Assembly (NCBI GenBank): GCA_002163155.1 | Contig: MAAO01000004.1 | Coordinates: 1 to 64,000, forward strand | Direction of reading: 5' to 3' | Source: Halobacteriovorax marinus | GTDB taxonomy: Bacteria > Bdellovibrionota > Bacteriovoracia > Bacteriovoracales > Bacteriovoracaceae | Length of the DNA: 64,000 nt | Shown here: positions 41,505-50,670 of the stretch, one piece after another | Layout of the letters: each line of letters begins with the position of its first letter | How positions within the stretch are numbered: the stretch's first letter is position 1 | Notes under the pieces: generated by a model | What the model was told of the DNA's origin: nothing | The model's input: the letters and a program-made list of their open reading frames with translations, nothing else | Databases searched by the model: none | Position numbers and translations under genes: made by a program

Positions 41505-42824
41505 ATGAAAAGTATTTTATTAGTTTTAATAACTTTTGTTACATTCAATTCATCAGCAAATTACTTTGAGTTTTTTGGAAGTCATGTTTCCACTTCAGGA
41601 ATTGGTAACCAGGCGAACTTAAATCCCCATGATCCTTCAAATAACTACTACATCCCGGCACTCATGGCCTTTTCTGATACTGTTAACTTTGCCGCCAGCA
41701 TCTCCTCTGCACAAACTGACTTTAAAGCAATTAACAATGTAGTTATACAGAATGATTCTTATCAAGATCCCGCACTAAATGAACAAACGGGTTCTGTAGA
41801 TACTGATTATCAAAAATACATAAGTACATCACTACACTTTGCTGTTCCACTTGCAAGAAACCTAGGAACTCTTGCTCTTAGTTTAAGCACTCCTGTTGGA
41901 AACCTCATGGAAACCAACTCAGGAAATCCTTATCTTCCTGAATATGTTATGTACCGTTCTCGTTATAGAAGAACTATCATTTACTTAAACCTAGCGAAAA
42001 AATTTTCAGACTCCCTAGCATTTTCTCTTGGGACACAACTTGGATTCCAAGCTGCAGCTGACGTAAATACTCAAGTCTCAATTCAAAGTGATTTTGGTTC
42101 GCAGGGCTCAGCTAAGTCAAAAATTAAACCTACCCTAGCACTTCTTCTTTCTGGAGTTTATAAACCAAGTAACGACTCCCATATCTATCTTTCTTATCAA
42201 CAAGAGATGAAGAATAATTTAGAGGCCAATGCCTTTGGTAAGGTTAGTATCTCTACCACTACTGACTATATTCTCGATTTAAATATTAGTTCTATGATTT
42301 ATTACGATCCACATATCATTAGATTAGGTACGGCCACAACATTAGGTCTTTTCAAGCTCTATGGCCTACTTGAATATCAAATGTGGGGAAATTATAAAAC
42401 TCCTGTAGTGCGAGTTGCCCAAAGAGGTGGTGGAATAAAACCCAGTAGTGATTACGAAGTAACTACAACTGAGGATATTTTTGTTCCAAAACTAGGAATG
42501 GCCTTTTCAGTAACTGACAATTTTGAACTTGATCTTGGAATCGTCTACAAACCAACACCACTTAAGGGAGACTTCTCTGGTTCAGGAAATTCTGTAGATA
42601 CCGACTCAACTATTTTAGCAGGAGCTGCCCTCTACAAAACAAAATTATTTGAAATTCCAATGCAAATTGGAGCAGCTATGCAGTATCATAAGTTAAAGGA
42701 AGTTAAAGTTGTAAAATCTTCTGGTCTTGAGAATGGTAATGCTGGAAACAAGATTGGTTCAGCTGGTTACACAGTTGGTGGAAGTGTAGTGGTTGGCTCA
42801 CTTGGTTTAACGGTTCATTTCTAG
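41505..42824 (+). CDS. Outer-membrane beta-barrel protein (FadL/OmpP1-like)
   Basis: 439 residues. Ribosome site AAAGGGG. Signal peptide MKSILLVLITFVTFNSSA, mature N-terminus ANYFEFFGSHVSTSGIGNQAN. Alternating strands and a C-terminal ...LTVHF suit an outer-membrane barrel; early region and length resemble FadL-type transporters, though I see no NPAA-like plug motif. Four bases downstream of rsmA. Hydrophobic-compound uptake is only a guess. Confidence 0.65.
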   Translation: MKSILLVLITFVTFNSSANYFEFFGSHVSTSGIGNQANLNPHDPSNNYYIPALMAFSDTVNFAASISSAQTDFKAINNVVIQNDSYQDPALNEQTGSVDTDYQKYISTSLHFAVPLARNLGTLALSLSTPVGNLMETNSGNPYLPEYVMYRSRYRRTIIYLNLAKKFSDSLAFSLGTQLGFQAAADVNTQVSIQSDFGSQGSAKSKIKPTLALLLSGVYKPSNDSHIYLSYQQEMKNNLEANAFGKVSISTTTDYILDLNISSMIYYDPHIIRLGTATTLGLFKLYGLLEYQMWGNYKTPVVRVAQRGGGIKPSSDYEVTTTEDIFVPKLGMAFSVTDNFELDLGIVYKPTPLKGDFSGSGNSVDTDSTILAGAALYKTKLFEIPMQIGAAMQYHKLKEVKVVKSSGLENGNAGNKIGSAGYTVGGSVVVGSLGLTVHF

Positions 42825-42830
42825 GTAAGT

Positions 42831-43280
42831 ATGGGAATTAAAATAATAGCTAAAAATAAACGTGCACACTACGACTACGCTCTAGAAGATAAACTAGAAG
42901 TGGGAATGGTTCTAGTTGGAACTGAGGTTAAGAGTCTTCGCGGCGGAAAGGTTTCCATTGCAGAGTCTCATATTACCATTGATAACAAAGGTGAAATGTG
43001 GGCACACAATATTAAAATTCCTCACTACGAATTTGGAAATTTAAATAATCACGAAGAAACAAGAAAGAGAAAACTTCTCCTACATGGAAAAGAAATTACT
43101 AAAATGTTTCATAAAATGAAAGTTCAAAAACTCACAATTATTCCTACAATGATTTATTTCAAAGGATCAATTGTTAAACTTGAAATTGCCTTAGGTCGCG
43201 GAAAGAAACTTCACGATAAAAGGGCCGATGATCAAAAGAAAGATATTCAAAGAAAACTCCAAAAAGGAATTTACGAATAA
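42831..43280 (+). CDS. smpB: SsrA-binding protein SmpB
   Basis: 149 residues. NKRAHYDYALEDKLEVGMVL, GTEVKSLRGGKVSIAESH and the basic tail GRGKKLHDKRADDQKKD are diagnostic. It delivers tmRNA to stalled ribosomes; ssrA is at 9726-10102. Confidence 0.97.
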   Translation: MGIKIIAKNKRAHYDYALEDKLEVGMVLVGTEVKSLRGGKVSIAESHITIDNKGEMWAHNIKIPHYEFGNLNNHEETRKRKLLLHGKEITKMFHKMKVQKLTIIPTMIYFKGSIVKLEIALGRGKKLHDKRADDQKKDIQRKLQKGIYE

Positions 43281-43293
43281 CCAAAGGATCACT

Positions 43294-43770
43294 ATGTCTA
43301 TTTACGATTGCAAAGTAAAAACTAATAAGAACGAAGAAATTGATTTCTCAACTTATAAGGGAAAAGTTCTCCTAATTGTAAATACGGCTTCTAAGTGTGG
43401 ATTTACTCCTCAGTACGCAGGGCTTGAAGAGCTATACAAATCCTATAAATCAAAAGGCCTTGAGATTTTAGCTTTCCCTTGCAATCAATTTGGAGAGCAA
43501 GAGCCAGGAACAAGCGAAGATATAGCCTCGTTCTGTGATCTACAATTTAATATTACTTTTCCACTATTTGATAAAATTGATGTTAATGGTGAAAATTCTC
43601 ACCCTCTCTATGAATACCTAAAAAAAGAAGCTCCAGGTCTTCTGGGTTCTAAGAAAATCAAATGGAATTTTACAAAATTTCTCGTATCCAAAGATGGTGA
43701 AGCGATTAAGAGATACTCTCCTCAATCAAAACCAGATTCTTTAATCAACGATATAGAATCTTTACTATAA
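43294..43770 (+). CDS. Glutathione peroxidase family protein
   Basis: 158 residues from the ATG at 43294 after AAAGGATC; the longer frame from 43228 overlaps smpB and is rejected. Thioredoxin fold with catalytic Cys in NTASKCGFTPQY, Gln in FPCNQFGEQEPG and Trp in KWNFTKFLV. The nucleophile is Cys, not selenocysteine. Reduces peroxides, probably with thioredoxin. Confidence 0.95.
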   Translation: MSIYDCKVKTNKNEEIDFSTYKGKVLLIVNTASKCGFTPQYAGLEELYKSYKSKGLEILAFPCNQFGEQEPGTSEDIASFCDLQFNITFPLFDKIDVNGENSHPLYEYLKKEAPGLLGSKKIKWNFTKFLVSKDGEAIKRYSPQSKPDSLINDIESLL

Positions 43771-43780
43771 CGGATAGCTT

Positions 43781-45163
43781 ATGAGAGTTGGACTAGTCTT
43801 TCTTCCCGCATGGATCCCCTATAATCCTCCTCTAGGAATTAGTTGTATTTCTGCGGCTTTGTTAAAGGAAGGCCATACAGTTGAGCTTTTTGACTATAAT
43901 GTTCTCATTTATGATGAGGTGAAGGACCAAGCCGGAAAGTATTGGCTCATGGATCAAGCTGACAAGTGGGAAAATAAACAGAAATTTGATAAGTATATTT
44001 TCCCACATATTGCTCCCTATTTAAAAAATCTCATTAAAGATATTGCATCAAAACAGCTCGATGCCGTAGGTTTTAGTACCTACACTTCAAACTCGCAACC
44101 AAGCTCCATTGTGATTCAAATGCTTAAGCGGGTTTTTCCAGATCTTAAGATTTTTATTGGAGGAGCTCTAGTTGAGGATTCCTTTGCTTACGAACTCCTA
44201 GAAGATCGCCTTATAGATGCGGCAATTCTAGGAGAAGGTGAAGAGAGTGCAATTGAGCTTTTAAAACACTGGCAAGATGATATTCCCATTACCAAAATAG
44301 CTGGAACTATTGTTAGAAATAAAGATGATGAAATCGTAAAGGGAGACAAGCGACCTTTACTCAATATGAAAAATCTACCAATCCCCGACTTTTCTAAGTT
44401 TGATCTCTCTAAATATACTTCAAAAGGTTTTCCTGTGGAGTTTAGTAGAGGTTGTGTCGCCAAGTGTACTTTTTGCTCAGAAACTAATTACTGGGTTAGC
44501 TTTAGAACAAAAACTCCAGCGCAAGTTTTTAAAGAGTTTAAATACTTTAAAGAAACTTTTGGAGTAGATCAATTTAGAATTGTCGACTCTCTCATGAATG
44601 GTAATCATAAAATGTTAGAGGATATGTGTGATCTTATCATCAGTGAAGGATTGAAAATTAACTGGTATGGCTTTTGTCGAATCAGTAATAAACTAACTCC
44701 AGAGCTCCTAGCAAAGATGAAGAAGGCCGGTTGTATTCACGTAAATTACGGAATAGAGTCTGGTTCACAGAAAGTCTTAGATCTTATGAAAAAGAGATAT
44801 AAACTCTCTGAAATCTATAAAAATGTAAAAGATACTTATGAATCTGGAATTGAAGTTCACTCGCAAATATTAATTGGATTTCCGGGAGAAGGTTGGTTTG
44901 AGTATTTTGAAACGCTAAAGCTTATTTTCAACCTAAGAAACTTCTTCCATAAGATCTACCCAGGTATCCCTCTCGATATAACAACGAGAACTCATATCTT
45001 TGATAATCTCGACTCTTACAATGTCATTAATGAACCTGGAAAACCCTGGCGAACTAAGGACAATTCTAATACTATAAATATTAGAAAATTTAGACACTGG
45101 TTTTTAATTAAATTCCTAAATACAATCAAAATGCAACAGGGTTATCCCCTAGCTGTCGAATAA
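43781..45163 (+). CDS. B12-binding radical SAM protein
   Basis: 460 residues. N-terminal Rossmann B12-binding-type domain (FLPAWIPYNPPLGISCISAA, LLEDR...AILGEGE), then radical SAM with cluster motif CVAKCTFCSE. Members modify small molecules, lipids or peptides through methyl transfer or rearrangement; substrate unknown. Eleven bases after the peroxidase gene. Confidence 0.9.
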   Translation: MRVGLVFLPAWIPYNPPLGISCISAALLKEGHTVELFDYNVLIYDEVKDQAGKYWLMDQADKWENKQKFDKYIFPHIAPYLKNLIKDIASKQLDAVGFSTYTSNSQPSSIVIQMLKRVFPDLKIFIGGALVEDSFAYELLEDRLIDAAILGEGEESAIELLKHWQDDIPITKIAGTIVRNKDDEIVKGDKRPLLNMKNLPIPDFSKFDLSKYTSKGFPVEFSRGCVAKCTFCSETNYWVSFRTKTPAQVFKEFKYFKETFGVDQFRIVDSLMNGNHKMLEDMCDLIISEGLKINWYGFCRISNKLTPELLAKMKKAGCIHVNYGIESGSQKVLDLMKKRYKLSEIYKNVKDTYESGIEVHSQILIGFPGEGWFEYFETLKLIFNLRNFFHKIYPGIPLDITTRTHIFDNLDSYNVINEPGKPWRTKDNSNTINIRKFRHWFLIKFLNTIKMQQGYPLAVE

Positions 45164-45180
45164 GCTATCCCCAGAGGCCG

Positions 45181-46116
45181 CTAAGCTGCAACCCACTGGT
45201 AAACAATCGCAATATAAGAACCAAAGAAAACGAGGCCAGATAGGCGGTGAAAACTCTTTTTCATTGATGCCACTGCTATCAAAAAGACAGCTGCAGAAAT
45301 CAAGAATCCCATTTCAAGAGTGTAATCCTTATTAATTGGTATCTCATAGAAACCCAAAGAACCAAATACAAAGGCCACATTAAAAATATTTGAACCAATA
45401 ATATTTCCTGTAATTAAATCCGTATTCTTCTTTTTCACACAGGCCATCAGGGCCGTAACAAGTTCAGGAAAAGATGTTCCAAAGGCCACAAAAACTGCGG
45501 AAATGACATAACTCGAAACTCCCAGCATAATTCCAATTTGCGATCCAGAACTTACTAGTAACTCTCCCCCAAAATAAAGAAGAATAAAACCAATGATCAG
45601 TTTCATAATCATCACAGGACCTATCTCATGTTCAATCTCAGTGGCATCCGAATTTTTTAGATGTCTCTCTTTACGCATTTCACTAAAAGTACTCCACAGA
45701 TAGTAAGCAAAGAAACTCACAAGTAGAGCTGTTCCCCACCAATAGAGCCTATTTTGAAAGAGAATAATTCCTAAAATACATGTGAGAACAATATGAAAAT
45801 AGAATTGAATTTTAATTTCTTTTCTGGCGATATGGAGCGGAACAAATAATCCTGTTAACCCCATAATTAAAAAGAGATTCGCAATATTAGACCCTACTAT
45901 ATTCCCCAAGGCCATGGGGCTCTCCCCTCTAAAACAGGCCAATTGAGAAACAAAGAACTCAGGAAGAGACGTTCCGAAACCTACAATTAAAAGTCCTATA
46001 ACTAGCGGTGACATTCCAAAAAATACCCCGATTTTCTCTGCGGCCTCTAGTGTAAACTCTGCACCAAAATAGAGCATAACAATGGCCAAAACCAATAATA
46101 TCACTTGTAGTGTCAT
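45181..46116 (-). CDS. Calcium/sodium antiporter (YrbG-like)
   Basis: 311 residues with about ten helices in two repeats. The alpha repeats GFGTSLPEFFVSQLA and AFGTSFPELVTALMA carry the acidic residues for ion binding, with GNIVGSNIANLFLI and GNIIGSNIFNVAFV. Exchanges Na+ and Ca2+ across the inner membrane. Convergent with the radical SAM gene. Confidence 0.92.
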   Translation of the reverse strand: MTLQVILLVLAIVMLYFGAEFTLEAAEKIGVFFGMSPLVIGLLIVGFGTSLPEFFVSQLACFRGESPMALGNIVGSNIANLFLIMGLTGLFVPLHIARKEIKIQFYFHIVLTCILGIILFQNRLYWWGTALLVSFFAYYLWSTFSEMRKERHLKNSDATEIEHEIGPVMIMKLIIGFILLYFGGELLVSSGSQIGIMLGVSSYVISAVFVAFGTSFPELVTALMACVKKKNTDLITGNIIGSNIFNVAFVFGSLGFYEIPINKDYTLEMGFLISAAVFLIAVASMKKSFHRLSGLVFFGSYIAIVYQWVAA

Positions 46117-46138
46117 AATCCTTCCCTATAATAATTCT

Positions 46139-46636
46139 ATGGACTCTTTATATAATAATCTCACCGAAAAGAAATTCAAATTAATTGCTATTTTCTTCTG
46201 TTTTCTAGGAGATTTAGTCATTTCAAAATATGCTTGGATTATAGTCTCGAAAAAAGAGCTATTTGAAAAAGTTTTTCTGATGATTATTAAGAATAACCCT
46301 GATTTTGATGAAAGCGCGGTTCCAAAGAACTTCTTTAATGAACTTTTTCAATTATGTTCGCAAGCCGTATTGGCGATGATCGTACTCGTTATTATTATTC
46401 ATGCCATCAATTATATTCTCTATTTCAAAAATAAGATCTTTGCATACAAATATTTGAGAATTCAATCGTGGTTAGGTGGTCTTGGACTCTGTGTCTTAGG
46501 ATTTCCAAATTTAACCCAAGGTTGGTTTAACATGGTGATGGCACTGTCTGGAGTCACTCTTATTTATACAGGAATTGGACTTAGTCACTTTACTCCGAAA
46601 AGTTTGGTACCAAAAGTCTCGTCAAAGAAGGCTTAG
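46139..46636 (+). CDS. Inner-membrane hypothetical protein
   Basis: About 165 residues from the ATG at 46139; the earlier ATG (46082) lies inside the divergent antiporter gene. Four membrane helices (KLIAIFFCFLGDLVIS, AVLAMIVLVIIIHAINYILYF and two near the C-terminus). No family recognised. The 3' end overlaps the next gene on the other strand. Confidence 0.6.
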   Translation: MDSLYNNLTEKKFKLIAIFFCFLGDLVISKYAWIIVSKKELFEKVFLMIIKNNPDFDESAVPKNFFNELFQLCSQAVLAMIVLVIIIHAINYILYFKNKIFAYKYLRIQSWLGGLGLCVLGFPNLTQGWFNMVMALSGVTLIYTGIGLSHFTPKSLVPKVSSKKA

Positions 46637-47543
46637 TCCATTCAGGAATTTTTCTCACTTTATCGAGTAGATTTCTCTGTCCAGTTACCGCCAAGATAAA
46701 TGAATCAAAAGCACGTGGATTTTTAACGATGAGTTCTAAGTCATGATCGTAAATGAAAATATTTAATTTAGCTTCTATCTTCTTAATGATATCTAAGCGA
46801 GCTTCAATACCCGCTTCAATATCACCCATATTGTAGATATCTCTATTGAGTAAAATCTTCGATCTAAGAAGTTCAATAAGAGTTAAATTTACATTTCCTT
46901 CATACAGTTCAATATTTTTTGGAAAGTGTCTCTTCAAGTAAGAAAAACGAGAAAGAATCATCAGTGAAGTATTTCCAAATGAATCATAAGAAGATTTAAA
47001 TAAGTCTAAATATTGATCGTAGTAATATTTCCAAATCCAAAAATCAACGGAGCGATTCCAATAAGGGAGGAACCCTTTCTTTAATCTTCTCTTAAATGAT
47101 CTCGAAAGTAGATGTTCGTGAGATTCTTTATCCCACATACCTCTACCCATATCAAATTCATCATCACTAACTCTAGATCTCTCATATTCTTTAGGGTGTC
47201 GAGTATGAATATTAGAATCTTCATCTAAGATAGCTTCAACTCTATCTCTAACACTTACAACAGAATCAACAGGACAGAGTTTTGAACCAGGACAATCTAA
47301 CTGACAAGCATGGCATTCAGGCCAAGTGAGAGGAAAATCAACAACTAGCTGATTCACTTTATAATCTTCAATCCAAGACCGAATAGCATCATCACCCTCA
47401 AGTCCCTCTTCGTCTTTTACTTGAAGAAGTGAGCGTAAAAACCATCTATCACTAGACTCATAGTACTCAACAAGGCAGAAGAAGAAATTATCTTTTCTTC
47501 CACCTTTCATACTCATGCCAGCAATGTTCCTTGATTGACCCAC
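46590..47543 (-). CDS. DUF429-like protein
   Basis: 317 residues. GTG start after GAGAG. The N-terminal fold (RNIAGMSMKGGRKDNFFFCL... VVDFPLTWP) suits DUF429, a proposed RNase H-fold nuclease family. A Cys cluster CHACQLDCPGSKLCP, metal-binding by look, follows. The rest is helical. It is the last gene of a tdk-hpt-GHMP kinase run, separated by only 11 bases. Function unknown. Confidence 0.6.
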   Translation of the reverse strand: MGQSRNIAGMSMKGGRKDNFFFCLVEYYESSDRWFLRSLLQVKDEEGLEGDDAIRSWIEDYKVNQLVVDFPLTWPECHACQLDCPGSKLCPVDSVVSVRDRVEAILDEDSNIHTRHPKEYERSRVSDDEFDMGRGMWDKESHEHLLSRSFKRRLKKGFLPYWNRSVDFWIWKYYYDQYLDLFKSSYDSFGNTSLMILSRFSYLKRHFPKNIELYEGNVNLTLIELLRSKILLNRDIYNMGDIEAGIEARLDIIKKIEAKLNIFIYDHDLELIVKNPRAFDSFILAVTGQRNLLDKVRKIPEWTKPSLTRLLVPNFSE

Positions 47544-47554
47544 AAGATTCTCTC

Positions 47555-48565
47555 TTAAAGAGGTTTATCTATAGAAAATGGTAGGATTTCCATATCATTT
47601 TCATTGATAATATTTTCAACAACTGATCTCTTATCCTCAGGGTGAATAATGAGAAAACAGCCTCCACCACCTGCTCCACACACTTTTATACCTGCGCTTG
47701 GAACCTGCAACTTCACTTTATTATACACCATATCCATCTTTTCAGAAACAATTCCAGGAAAAAGCTCTTTTCTAATCGCTCCTTCGTTTGAAATTAAATC
47801 CGCTAGTAGTTGGAACTCTTTATTTTTAATGGCCTTATAAGCTTTCGCACTAAGGGCAGCAATTTCAGTTAATCCAGATCGAATAAATTCATTCTTATCA
47901 AAGAAGCCCTTGTAAACTTCCCAATTATTAATTCCTGAGAGCCTTGATTGCCTTGAATAAACTAATGAGATATTTTTTTCTAAGTAATTTTTTAATTCAT
48001 CACTATATAGCTGATCAACTTTTACTTCGCCTGGCGAAGGAATCAGCGCCAAGATACCACCGTAGATAGCGGGATAGTAATCCTGATATCCTGCGGGACC
48101 AGAATCTAACATTCTGCCCTCTATACCTCTTACAACTCTTACGCCTATTTCTCTATCAAGTTCAATATTTAAATACTTGCAAATGGCACCATAGAGAGTA
48201 ATTCCCATGGAAGAGGACCCACCAAGACCGGCGCCCGGAGGAGAGCCCGATTTTAAATTTAATTTCACTCCACTTGTTAAATTAAAGTGATTTAAAATTT
48301 GGCATACGAAAGAAAAGTGTGAGAAATGATCACCTAATAATAACTCACTAGTGAAATCACTTTCGTTATATGTTTCAGTAGTATTGTAATCAAGAGAATG
48401 AATTTGAACTTTTCCTTTCTCAAACTCTTCTATATAAACTTCAGCCTTTAAACTTGTGGCTAAATTTAGAGTCACCGTATCAGGAATAATTAAATTGATT
48501 GGCTCAAGATCAAGAGTTCCTCCTAAAAGATCAACTCTAACCGATCCACTATACTTCGCCATCAT
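47555..48565 (-). CDS. GHMP family sugar/heptose-type kinase
   Basis: 336 residues. The ATP loop is PPGAGLGGSSSMG, the N-terminal substrate motif is GSVRVDLLGGTLDLEP, and the C-terminal motif is CGAGGGGCFLI. The type resembles HddA-like or fucokinase/galactokinase-type kinases. Starts inside the end of hpt (17-base overlap). The substrate cannot be told from the sequence. Confidence 0.82.
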   Translation of the reverse strand: MMAKYSGSVRVDLLGGTLDLEPINLIIPDTVTLNLATSLKAEVYIEEFEKGKVQIHSLDYNTTETYNESDFTSELLLGDHFSHFSFVCQILNHFNLTSGVKLNLKSGSPPGAGLGGSSSMGITLYGAICKYLNIELDREIGVRVVRGIEGRMLDSGPAGYQDYYPAIYGGILALIPSPGEVKVDQLYSDELKNYLEKNISLVYSRQSRLSGINNWEVYKGFFDKNEFIRSGLTEIAALSAKAYKAIKNKEFQLLADLISNEGAIRKELFPGIVSEKMDMVYNKVKLQVPSAGIKVCGAGGGGCFLIIHPEDKRSVVENIINENDMEILPFSIDKPL

Positions 48566-49067
48566 ATATTCCTACATAAGGAAGTTCTCTAAAACGTCCA
48601 TTGAAGTCCAGCCCATATCCAATCACAAAGTGATCTTCAATTTCAAATGCGAGGTAATCAATATCGACCTTATGCTCTAGACGAGCTGGTTTATATAAAA
48701 GGGTAGCTAATTTAACACTCTTAGGATTTTTATTTTTGAATAATTTAGAAAGAGTCGAAATAGTAAAACCTGTATCAACAATGTCTTCTACTAGAAGAAC
48801 ATTTTTTCCTTCAACATTAGTACTAATATCAAGGTTAATTTTAAGGTTTCCAGTAGACTCTGTTCCTTCATAGGAAGAAACTGACATAAACTCTAAATGA
48901 ACAGGAAGATTTAACTCTCTGATTAGATCCGCGCAAAAAACAAATGAGCCCTTTAGAACTCCAACTACTACAAGCTCTTCACCTGCATAATCTTTTGTAA
49001 TTTGTTGACCTAGTTCTTCAACTCTTTTTCTGATCTCTTCTCTTGAAATTAACTCTGGGTACGACAT
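48549..49067 (-). CDS. hpt: Hypoxanthine phosphoribosyltransferase
   Basis: 172 residues from the ATG at 49067, which has GAGGTG at good spacing; GTG at 49073 is an alternative. PRPP loop VLLVEDIVDTGFTIS and SYEGTEST match HPRT. Salvages hypoxanthine/guanine. Confidence 0.95.
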   Translation of the reverse strand: MSYPELISREEIRKRVEELGQQITKDYAGEELVVVGVLKGSFVFCADLIRELNLPVHLEFMSVSSYEGTESTGNLKINLDISTNVEGKNVLLVEDIVDTGFTISTLSKLFKNKNPKSVKLATLLYKPARLEHKVDIDYLAFEIEDHFVIGYGLDFNGRFRELPYVGIYDGEV

Positions 49068-49138
49068 ACTCACCTCTGTCTGAATTTATACCCATTCATT
49101 ATAACAAAAAAAAAAGGAGACTACAGTCTCCTTTCAAA

Positions 49139-49780
49139 TTAATTTTGAACTTTTAAATTTTCTTGATCGGTGGAATCAATACCAACAGAAAATGCTAGGA
49201 GATCCTCATCTTTTGGTTGGAAATCCCAATGAGCAGTACATCTTGCTTCATAGAGATCTGCTTCACCGACTAAGACCTGATCAGAGTTTTCAGATGGCTT
49301 TCTGTGAGTCTTTGAAGCTGGCGCTCCACAAGAAGTACATACGGCCTTTACTTTGGTCACATCGTCAGCAATGGCCATCAAATGTGGAATCGGACCAAAA
49401 GGTTCACCTTTATAATCCTGGTCAAGACCCGCAAGAATAACTCTAACGCCACGCCTCGAGAGCTTGTTTACAACTTTTATAATATCTTCATCGAAGAATT
49501 GAACTTCATCGATGGCCACGATTCGAGTTGAATCATAAATCTTCTTTAAAATATCAATGGCACATTCAACTGAAACGGCATTAACAGATTGGGAAGAATG
49601 ACTAACCACTTTTGTTTCGTGATAGCGATCATCTAGTGCTGGTTTAAAAATTTGGATTTTCTGTTTAGCGATTTGGGCCCTTCTAACTCTTCTGATTAAC
49701 TCTTCAGTTTTACCAGAAAACATGGGTCCGCATACGACTTCAACACATCCTGTCATGAAGCTTGCTACAAAAGGCGACAC
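49139..49780 (-). CDS. tdk: Thymidine kinase
   Basis: 213 residues. GTG start after GAGGAG. P-loop GPMFSGKT (residues 18-25), IAIDEVQFF-type Walker B ([12 protein letters not shown]), and a lasso zinc site beginning CTSCG. The second zinc pair is CTAH in place of CxxC, as in many type II enzymes. Phosphorylates thymidine for salvage. Confidence 0.95.
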   Translation of the reverse strand: MSPFVASFMTGCVEVVCGPMFSGKTEELIRRVRRAQIAKQKIQIFKPALDDRYHETKVVSHSSQSVNAVSVECAIDILKKIYDSTRIVAIDEVQFFDEDIIKVVNKLSRRGVRVILAGLDQDYKGEPFGPIPHLMAIADDVTKVKAVCTSCGAPASKTHRKPSENSDQVLVGEADLYEARCTAHWDFQPKDEDLLAFSVGIDSTDQENLKVQN

Positions 49781-49971
49781 GTCTCTCTCCTCGTTGTGAT
49801 ATTAAAATTAAGTTGTGTAGTGTGTGTAGAATGAATTCTTACAAAGATCTTACTCTCTGTAAATGAGCTCACTCTTAGTGTCATTTTATATCTTAATGAA
49901 TTCCAATAGATAGTGTGAAATTATTTTCTAACACCTCCTGACTTTGGCAAGACGTCAAAATAGATATTATT
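49781..49971. other. Short intergenic leader of the salvage cluster
   Basis: Upstream region of tdk; a promoter is expected here but no consensus pair stands out. Confidence 0.3.
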
Positions 49972-50670
49972 TTAAAGCATTGCAATAAGAGAGGATATGT
50001 ATACGGCGCCTAGGATAATGAGCAGAACAAAAATAAAAAGAGGGGAGGCCACCACAATTAGGCTTTGTAGTGTTGAAAGTTCCATATTTTTTCTAAGACC
50101 TGCAAAGAGATAAACAATAGATGAAAAGTGTCTAACCATTTCTCCAAAAATAGGAACAATCAGAAATAAACTTGTCACCATTGAGTGATTTACAATTTGA
50201 ACTGTAACTTCTTCCACATCTCCATCAAACTCAAAGAGATTTCCAAAGAATTTGATAATGACCATCCAAACTTTTGCGTAGAACCAAAGAGTCACAGGAA
50301 AAAGTACAACTTGAAGAATTGACCACGAGATTAAGATTTTCTGAGTCTCAAACTGAAAAGTAGAACTTATTAAAAATGATAGTGATTCACTTTCGCTTAA
50401 GACATCACTGGTCATATATCCAAAATAAATAAAGCCAATAGAATATACACCATTCACGATGGCCATAATCCAAGAAATACTTAGGACCTCTACGAAGTTA
50501 AGACCGCTAACGTCAGAAGTACTTTCATCAATAACCTGATCTTCACTAGCAATAACTAGAGGTGTGTCTTTAAATTTATCTTTTAAGTTTTCACGACTCT
50601 CTCTCAAGAATTCATGAGTCTTAAAAGGATGAAGAAATGTTAGAATGTAATCTGTTACGATTGATGTCAT
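49972..50670 (-). CDS. Yip1-domain membrane protein
   Basis: 232 residues, about five helices, with YIP1-type packing and sequence (VNHSMVTSLFLIVPIFGEM). The start overlaps the stop of the upstream DUF4340 gene (ATGA), so it belongs to the Gld-type operon. Function unknown. Confidence 0.8.
   Translation of the reverse strand: MTSIVTDYILTFLHPFKTHEFLRESRENLKDKFKDTPLVIASEDQVIDESTSDVSGLNFVEVLSISWIMAIVNGVYSIGFIYFGYMTSDVLSESESLSFLISSTFQFETQKILISWSILQVVLFPVTLWFYAKVWMVIIKFFGNLFEFDGDVEEVTVQIVNHSMVTSLFLIVPIFGEMVRHFSSIVYLFAGLRKNMELSTLQSLIVVASPLFIFVLLIILGAVYISSLIAML

Noticed and set aside
43294-43770. Selenocysteine form of glutathione peroxidase
   Set aside because: The catalytic codon is an ordinary Cys codon and no in-frame TGA is present.
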